Assembly (NCBI GenBank): GCA_905233835.1 | Contig: CAJOGB010000005.1 | Location: forward strand, 1-25,888 | Direction of reading: 5' to 3' | Source of the DNA: an uncultured Lachnospiraceae bacterium | Lineage (GTDB): Bacteria; Bacillota; Clostridia; Lachnospirales; Lachnospiraceae | Length of the DNA stretch: 25,888 nt | Shown: in pieces, positions 21,173 to 25,888 of the stretch | How positions within the stretch are numbered: position 1 is the stretch's first letter | How the letters are laid out: each line of letters begins with the position of its first letter | Position numbers and translations under genes: made by a program | Notes under the pieces: generated by a model | Databases searched by the model: none | Told to the model about the DNA's origin: nothing | The model's input: only the letters and a program-made list of their open reading frames with translations

Positions 21173-22516
21173 ATGGAAGATAATCGAGCTAGATATGAGA
21201 CTTTATCCGCTGCCGTATTAAAGGATCTTTGTAAGGCCAGGGATATTAAAGGAATCTCTAAAATGAAGAAGGATGAACTGGTAGAAGCTATGTTGGCACA
21301 GGATATTTTGGATGCCAAAAAAGAAGAACCAAAGAAAACTGCAGAAGTTCCTGCTACTGAAGAAGCGGAAGACGAAATCCCGCATTATGATGATGAAAAA
21401 CCTTGCGACGGTATTTTGGAAGTTTTGGCAGACGGTTACGGGTTTATTCGCTGCGAGAACTATATGCCGGGAGAAAATGATGTATATGTTTCTCCTTCAC
21501 AGATTCGCAAGTTTAATTTAAAGACGGGAGATATTATTTCCGGACGTACCAGAAAGAATAACCCGAATGATAAATACGGTGCTCTTTTATATATGAACGA
21601 GATTAACGGATGCGATCCGGATAAGGCGGCAAAGCGTCCGAACTTTGAGGATTTGACTCCGATTTTCCCGAACGAGAGAATTCGCTTAGAGCGTCCGGGA
21701 AGTTCCGTTGCCATGCGTCTTGTGGATCTTATTTCCCCTATCGGCAAAGGCCAGCGTGGTATGATCGTTGCACAGCCGAAGGCCGGAAAGACCACACTTT
21801 TAAAGCAGGTGGCAAAGTCGATTACAGAAAGCAATCCGGACATGCACCTTATTATTTTGCTTATTGATGAGCGCCCGGAGGAAGTTACCGACATGAAGGA
21901 AGCCATCGAAGGGAAGAATGTAGAAGTCATCTATTCTACCTTTGATGAGAAGCCGGAGCATCATAAGCGTGTATCAGAAATGGTAATCGAGCGTGCAAGA
22001 AGACTTGTGGAACACGGAAAAGATGTTGTAATTCTTTTGGATTCCATTACACGTCTTGCACGAGCATATAACCTTACGGTACAGCCCAGTGGACGTACCC
22101 TTTCCGGTGGTTTGGATCCTGCGGCACTTCATATGCCAAAGAGATTCTTTGGTGCGGCACGTAACATGCGTGAGGGTGGTTCTCTTACGATTCTTGCAAC
22201 CGCACTTGTGGAAACCGGTTCAAAGATGGATGATGTGGTATTCGAGGAATTTAAGGGAACAGGAAACATGGAACTTGTGTTAGACCGTAAGCTTTCTGAA
22301 AAGAGAGTATTCCCTGCCATCGATTTGGCAAAATCTTCTACCCGTCGTGATGATTTACTTCTTACCAAGCAGGAACAGGAAGCAATCGACATTATCAGAA
22401 AAGCCTTAAACGGAATGAGAAAAGACGAGGCGGCTGAAAACATTATTAATATGTTTGCACACACAAAAAACAATGCGGAAGTGGTGGACTTAATCCTTCG
22501 CAAACGAATGATTTAA
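21173..22516 (+). CDS. rho: Transcription termination factor Rho
   Basis: A 447-residue hexameric RNA-dependent ATPase that releases transcripts. The start at 21173 (AAGGAG 7 bases upstream) is chosen; the frame is open further upstream but through the promoter. Residues 8-45 form the SAP-like Rho N domain (LKDLCKARDIKGISKMKKDELV). An acidic linker follows, then the cold-shock-type RNA-binding domain at about 75-150 (GYGFIRCENY, DVYVSPSQIRKFNLKTGD). The ATPase has Walker A PKAGKTT (Lys at about 206), Walker B VILLDSITRLARAYN, and KRFFGAARNMREGGSLTI. Compared with the 419-residue E. coli Rho it carries an extra linker. A leader of about 105 bases with a small TGTCG/CGACA hairpin precedes it, where autoregulation is possible. 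Confidence 0.97.
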   Translation: MEDNRARYETLSAAVLKDLCKARDIKGISKMKKDELVEAMLAQDILDAKKEEPKKTAEVPATEEAEDEIPHYDDEKPCDGILEVLADGYGFIRCENYMPGENDVYVSPSQIRKFNLKTGDIISGRTRKNNPNDKYGALLYMNEINGCDPDKAAKRPNFEDLTPIFPNERIRLERPGSSVAMRLVDLISPIGKGQRGMIVAQPKAGKTTLLKQVAKSITESNPDMHLIILLIDERPEEVTDMKEAIEGKNVEVIYSTFDEKPEHHKRVSEMVIERARRLVEHGKDVVILLDSITRLARAYNLTVQPSGRTLSGGLDPAALHMPKRFFGAARNMREGGSLTILATALVETGSKMDDVVFEEFKGTGNMELVLDRKLSEKRVFPAIDLAKSSTRRDDLLLTKQEQEAIDIIRKALNGMRKDEAAENIINMFAHTKNNAEVVDLILRKRMI

Positions 22517-22565
22517 AATAAATAGATGAAGTTTGTTCTTTGTTTTTTAACATAAGGGGGATGTT

Positions 22566-23762
22566 ATGAGTGATATGAGGCAGGGACAAAACAAAACAAT
22601 CGGTATTTCCTCCGAGTGGGCGTATGCGTTCGGCTGCGCCTGTGGATGGGGAGCCTTTATGATGCCGGGGAATATCTTTTTGCCGGAGGCGGGTCCGCTT
22701 GGTTCCGCCATCGGTATTATACTTGCGTCGATTCTGATGTATTTTATTGTTTCAAGCATTTCTTATGTGGCAAATCACTATCCGAATGATTCGGGAATTC
22801 ACGTTTATATTGGAAAAATTTTAGGAGCGGATCATGGCTTTTTGTCTGCATGGTGCGTTTTACTTGCATATCTTTCAATTCTTTGGGCAAACGTCACTGC
22901 ATTTATCGTCCTTATCCGGAATCTGTGGGGGGATGTGTTGCAATGGGGATTTCACTATGAAGTGGCCGGCTATGATGTGTACTTTGGCGAGGTGCTTACC
23001 ACCATAGTTATAATCGTTTCCTTCGGGCTACTGGCTATTGTGGGAAAAGTTGCGGTACGGTTGCTACATGTATTTGCAGCCTTGTTTCAAATAGGAATCA
23101 TAATTGTATTGTTTGTGGGCGTTTTGATATCGGGAGTACATACGCCTGCGGATAGTTTTGGATTTGCTTTGGGAATCTCTCCCGGTGTTCAGGTTATGAA
23201 TATAACGATGCTTGCGCCATGGATGTTTATCGGAATCGAAGCCTGCACCTATATGGTCAATTCCGGAGGAAGAAAGGCTTCTGATACACAAAGCGTGCGC
23301 TTGTTTGCGATTGTGGCATCCTGCCTGGCGTATTTATTGCCGGTACTGATAATTGTTTTGGCGCTTCCGCCCGGATTTTCAAACTGGATGGAGTATCTGG
23401 ATGTATCGCATAAAACGGATGGTTTACTTGGGCTGCCCCTGTTTTACAGTGTATACTGTGTGTTTGGAGAGACAGGCTTACGGTGGCTGGTGCTTTGTAT
23501 TCTTTGCGGAATTTCTACCAGCTTATTCGGACTTTACAGAGTAATTGCCAGACTGCTTGTGGATATGTCTGAGGGAGAACTTTTGCCGGAAAAAGTTGGA
23601 AGAACCCTATGTTGCGATTTTAATCGTAATGATGATATCGGTAATCATCCCGTTTTTTGGACGAACGGCCATTGGGTGGGTTGTGGATATGACCACCATA
23701 TCGGCTACTATCGTTTATGTATACTGCATGATTGGTTGTTTAAAACTGGCGAGAACCCATAA
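22566..23762 (+). CDS. APC-family amino acid permease domain, frameshifted N-terminal part of a permease-kinase fusion
   Basis: The genuine part spans about 342 codons (22566 to about 23592). It has roughly nine TM helices of an amino acid/polyamine/organocation transporter: GCACGWGAFMMPGNIFLPEAGP is the TM1 substrate loop, and later TMs include APWMFIGIEACTYMV. After LLPEK, an A5 tract at 23590-23594 puts the frame out of register, and the last ~57 residues are hydrophilic and unlike the family. Dropping one A gives LLPEKLEEPYVAIL and continues smoothly into the downstream kinase frame, completing the usual permease TM set. AGGGGG precedes the ATG at 22566. Intact, the product would be about 933 residues. 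Whether the frameshift is real, phase-variable or an error is undetermined. Confidence 0.75.
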   Translation: MSDMRQGQNKTIGISSEWAYAFGCACGWGAFMMPGNIFLPEAGPLGSAIGIILASILMYFIVSSISYVANHYPNDSGIHVYIGKILGADHGFLSAWCVLLAYLSILWANVTAFIVLIRNLWGDVLQWGFHYEVAGYDVYFGEVLTTIVIIVSFGLLAIVGKVAVRLLHVFAALFQIGIIIVLFVGVLISGVHTPADSFGFALGISPGVQVMNITMLAPWMFIGIEACTYMVNSGGRKASDTQSVRLFAIVASCLAYLLPVLIIVLALPPGFSNWMEYLDVSHKTDGLLGLPLFYSVYCVFGETGLRWLVLCILCGISTSLFGLYRVIARLLVDMSEGELLPEKVGRTLCCDFNRNDDIGNHPVFWTNGHWVGCGYDHHIGYYRLCILHDWLFKTGENP

Positions 23763-25368
23763 AGATGCCGGAAGACGGTTTAAACTTCAAACGATTATAG
23801 GAATGATATTTGCTGCTGCTTCTTTTCTGTTTTTACTGATTCCAAACGTTTTTTCCGAGAACGAACTGGCGACGGAGTCCTATTTGATTCTGGCGGTATG
23901 GAGTATTGGCGGCCTGGTATATTATTGGTATGTTTATCGTCGTGATAAAAAGCGGATGTACGGAAAAACCACAGTAATGTGGATGCTGATGGTGTTTTTG
24001 ATTTTCTTTTCTTCTATAATGTGGATTCGACAACGAACGATTGACCGCATTAAGGAGGTTGACGGATGGGAAGGAGTGCATCTCTCAAATTACGTGGCTC
24101 AAAATGCCCTTTATCAGTTTCTTGTAGTTTTAGTGGTTTTGGCAGTTATATTTTCCCTGTTTTCCATTATGATAGCCCGCCAAAAGGAAACAGACAAAAA
24201 AGCCCTTGAATCCGATGCAAGAAACCGGGCGAAAACCGAGTTTTTATTTCATATGTCCCATGATATTCGTACGCCCATGAATGCGATTCTGGGGTTTACG
24301 GATTTGGCGCTTTTGGATACGGGAAATCAGGAAAAGATGGAGGATTACCTAAAGAAAATCAAGTCCTCAGGAGCGCATCTACTTTCCTTGATTAATGATG
24401 TTTTGGAAATGAGTCGCATCGAAAGCGGGAAAATGGAAATTGCATCCGAGGTCATGGATTTACATGAGGTGTTTCGAAATCTGGATTCCATCGTGCGCGG
24501 CTCTGCCGAGGCAAAGGGACAGACTTTAACCGTTACCACCGAGAATCTGCAGCATCCCTATGTTTACGGGGACAGGCTTCGATTAAATCAGGTTCTTTTG
24601 AATCTGACATCCAATGCCATTAAATATACGCAGGAAGGCGGAGAAATCCGGGTCAGCATTCAAGAAACCGGGGATGTTTTGGATGGAATCGCAGGATATC
24701 GAATAGCTGTAAAGGATAACGGTATGGGTATGACACCGGAGTTTGCGGCAAAGGTGTTTGAAGCGTTTGAGCGTGAAAAACAGGTGGAAAAACAGGGCAT
24801 CCAGGGAACGGGACTTGGTATGGCGATAACCAAACGGATTGTGGATTTGGTGGGCGGTACCATTTCTGTAAAGACAGAGCTTGAAAAGGGCAGTGAATTT
24901 CTCGTGGATGTTTCCATGCCTTTGGCGAGCGAAGCGGATATTGAAGCGCATCAGGAGACAAAGAATCTCTCCGAGGTTAATTTTAATGGGAAACGGGTTC
25001 TTTTAACGGACGATGTGGAGATTAACAGGGAAATCGCAGTTGCCATTTTAGAAATGTTTGACCTTATTGTGGAGCAGGCCTGCGACGGACAGGAGGCTTT
25101 AGAAAAGGTGGTGGAGCATCCGGCAGGATATTATGATGTGGTGTTTTTGGATGTTCAGATGCCCCGTTTGAACGGATATGAGGCGGCTCGTGCCATCCGG
25201 GGACTCTCGGATGAGGCAAAGGCAAAGGTACCGATTATTGCCATGACGGCCAATGCTTTTGAGGAAGATATTAAAAATGCAAAGGCGGCAGGAATGAACG
25301 GACACGTGGCAAAGCCCATTGACCAGGAACAGCTGGTAGAACAATTACGTATTTCATTACAAAAGTAA
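23545..25368 (+). CDS. Hybrid histidine kinase part of the permease-kinase fusion
   Basis: Genuine sequence begins about 23593. The first ~190 codons complete the permease and add membrane helices, about six TMs in all, the last pair enclosing a short loop (DRIKEVDGWEGVHLS). The kinase follows: H-box FHMSHDIRTPMNAILG with His 565 (fused numbering), N-box LNLTSNAIKYT, G1 KDNGMGM and G2 GTGLGMAI. The C-terminal receiver has LLTDDVEINRE, phospho-acceptor Asp at about 862 in FLDVQMPRLNG, then MTAN and the Lys in AKPID. It would autophosphorylate and pass phosphate to its receiver, presumably in response to substrate bound by or moving through the permease. The only start in this frame is a TTG at 23545 without RBS, so separate translation is unlikely. 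A response regulator follows downstream. Confidence 0.85.
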   Translation: MPDCLWICLRENFCRKKLEEPYVAILIVMMISVIIPFFGRTAIGWVVDMTTISATIVYVYCMIGCLKLARTHKDAGRRFKLQTIIGMIFAAASFLFLLIPNVFSENELATESYLILAVWSIGGLVYYWYVYRRDKKRMYGKTTVMWMLMVFLIFFSSIMWIRQRTIDRIKEVDGWEGVHLSNYVAQNALYQFLVVLVVLAVIFSLFSIMIARQKETDKKALESDARNRAKTEFLFHMSHDIRTPMNAILGFTDLALLDTGNQEKMEDYLKKIKSSGAHLLSLINDVLEMSRIESGKMEIASEVMDLHEVFRNLDSIVRGSAEAKGQTLTVTTENLQHPYVYGDRLRLNQVLLNLTSNAIKYTQEGGEIRVSIQETGDVLDGIAGYRIAVKDNGMGMTPEFAAKVFEAFEREKQVEKQGIQGTGLGMAITKRIVDLVGGTISVKTELEKGSEFLVDVSMPLASEADIEAHQETKNLSEVNFNGKRVLLTDDVEINREIAVAILEMFDLIVEQACDGQEALEKVVEHPAGYYDVVFLDVQMPRLNGYEAARAIRGLSDEAKAKVPIIAMTANAFEEDIKNAKAAGMNGHVAKPIDQEQLVEQLRISLQK

Positions 25369-25405
25369 AGGAATCGTAAAACCCCGAATTGTTTTTGTGT
25401 TATGT

Positions 25406-25464
25406 GATTCTTATCGATAATGTGGTATAATATTTTAACACAGCTGATTCCAAGGATAAGAATC
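25406..25464 (+). promoter_or_regulatory. Extended -10 promoter flanked by a 10-bp inverted repeat
   Basis: TGTGGTATAAT (TATAAT 25426-25431) lies between the perfect repeats GATTCTTATC (25406-25415) and GATAAGAATC (25455-25464). It precedes the small acidic ORF. The repeats could be paired operator half-sites or a stem; only the promoter is reasonably secure. Confidence 0.5.
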
Positions 25465-25465
25465 G

Positions 25466-25612
25466 GTGATAAAGCACGCAGGGGAGCAAAAAGACACCAT
25501 TGTCTTTAGTTATGACGCTGATTCTGGCGATTCCGCCGGGGATTTAGAAAAATCCGCAGAGGAACTGGATGATATGATTGGATTCTTCACATTGGACGAG
25601 GAGGAAAACTAG
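25466..25612 (+). CDS. Possible 48-residue acidic small protein (GTG start)
   Basis: A frame opened by GTG at 25466, about 10 bases after AAGG, and ended by TAG at 25610-25612. The product begins MIKHAGEQKDTIVFSYDADS and ends with GFFTLDEEEN. It is strongly acidic and Ser-rich, with no TM and no recognised family. It directly follows a promoter, and lies on the same strand between the hybrid kinase and a response regulator, which suggests a small accessory protein of that pathway or a remnant of a longer gene. Coding-like third-position use (GAT, GAA, ATT) supports translation, but length and the GTG start leave doubt. Confidence 0.4.
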   Translation: MIKHAGEQKDTIVFSYDADSGDSAGDLEKSAEELDDMIGFFTLDEEEN

Positions 25613-25705
25613 GCAGTAAAACGACTTTTGAAATGTCGGATAATATTGTAAAATATTTTTATTATATGAGACAAATCAACATGAGATCAAAGGGGGAGCG
25701 TGTTT

Positions 25706-25888
25706 ATGGAGGATGAACTGGTTTATCTTAGTAACATTAAACGTAGTGTGCTTGTAGTTGATGATGAGGAGATTAACCGCGAGATTTTAGGTGGCATTTT
25801 AGAGGAAAGCTACGATGTCTTATATGCAACAAACGGAGAAGAAGCCCTTAACATCGTGGAGAAAAAGGGACCGCTTCTTTCATTGGTT
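25706..25888 (+). CDS. Response regulator, receiver domain (truncated by window edge)
   Basis: The first 61 codons of a response regulator run off the window. AGGGGGAG lies 8 bases before the ATG. After a short lead (MEDELVYLSNIKR) a receiver domain begins: SVLVVDDEEINREILGGILE holds the acidic pair and the EIN-RE helix typical of CheY-like domains. The phospho-acceptor Asp and the output domain are beyond the edge. Its receiver resembles the one at the end of the upstream hybrid kinase (both have INREI). The output could be HD-GYP, GGDEF or DNA-binding; this cannot be told. It is a plausible phosphorelay partner of the permease-kinase. Confidence 0.85.
   Translation, partial: MEDELVYLSNIKRSVLVVDDEEINREILGGILEESYDVLYATNGEEALNIVEKKGPLLSLV

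Noticed and set aside
23545..23592. Independent start of the histidine kinase at TTG 23545
   Set aside because: No RBS, and these codons overlap conserved permease sequence in the other frame; the kinase frame is best explained as the rest of a fusion.
23590..23595. Classical -1 programmed frameshift at the A tract
   Set aside because: Joining the two frames needs a +1 shift (or loss of one A), the wrong direction for a -1 slippery site.

Overview
The window looks like chromosomal DNA of a low-to-mid GC Gram-positive anaerobe, most likely a gut or rumen member of the Lachnospiraceae. The evidence is AGGAGG-type ribosome binding sites and Firmicutes housekeeping genes (MecA, a CarD-family regulator, Rho with a long N-terminal region, thiamine diphosphokinase). 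Clostridial families such as DUF4364 and DUF4867 and a large iron-sulfur flavoprotein point the same way. No rRNA, tRNA, CRISPR array, phage or transposase was seen.

Layout. 1-2908: 3' end of a sulfoquinovose catabolic cluster (YihQ-type GH31 sulfoquinovosidase, DUF4867 protein read as the sulfoquinovose isomerase, ROK repressor), closed by a palindromic terminator. 3005-4804: a coupled pair, patatin-like lipase and CPBP membrane protease. 5010-6113: an orphan secreted-type protein with EF-hand/RTX-like calcium loops. 6353-9045: a tight operon of LysR regulator, HAD phosphatase and FliB-like flagellin lysine methylase. 9287-11491: CarD-like regulator, PAP2 phosphatase, small membrane protein and MecA. 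11614-13785: a zinc-ribbon, single-TM protein with a very Asp/Tyr-rich extracytoplasmic part. 14041-16914: a 957-residue GltD-like Fe-S flavoprotein that looks highly expressed. 17058-18758: thiamine diphosphokinase converging with a membrane diguanylate cyclase, zero bases between the stop codons. 18759-19324: 566 bp without an obvious gene but full of RNA-like structure. 19325-20970 (minus): DUF4364 protein and a malic enzyme broken by a small deletion. 21173-22516: rho, divergent from the malic enzyme. 22566-25368: an amino-acid permease fused to a hybrid histidine kinase, broken at one base. 25369-25888: a 48-codon acidic small ORF and the start of a response regulator.

How the parts work together. 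The left edge releases and isomerises sulfoquinovose, with the rest of the pathway probably just upstream. The right edge looks like a nutrient-sensing system in which a transporter-like domain feeds a His-Asp phosphorelay next to a separate response regulator. The middle is housekeeping, envelope and stress functions.

The most noteworthy items are: the APC permease/HisKA/receiver fusion and its A5-tract frameshift; the structured 18.9-19.3 kb spacer with a duplicated motif and terminators on both strands; the rho/malic-enzyme divergent promoters sharing one self-complementary -35 box; and a palindromic repeat found at two distant terminators. Two broken genes within 5 kb could be real decay or sequence error, and this cannot be decided from the sequence alone.
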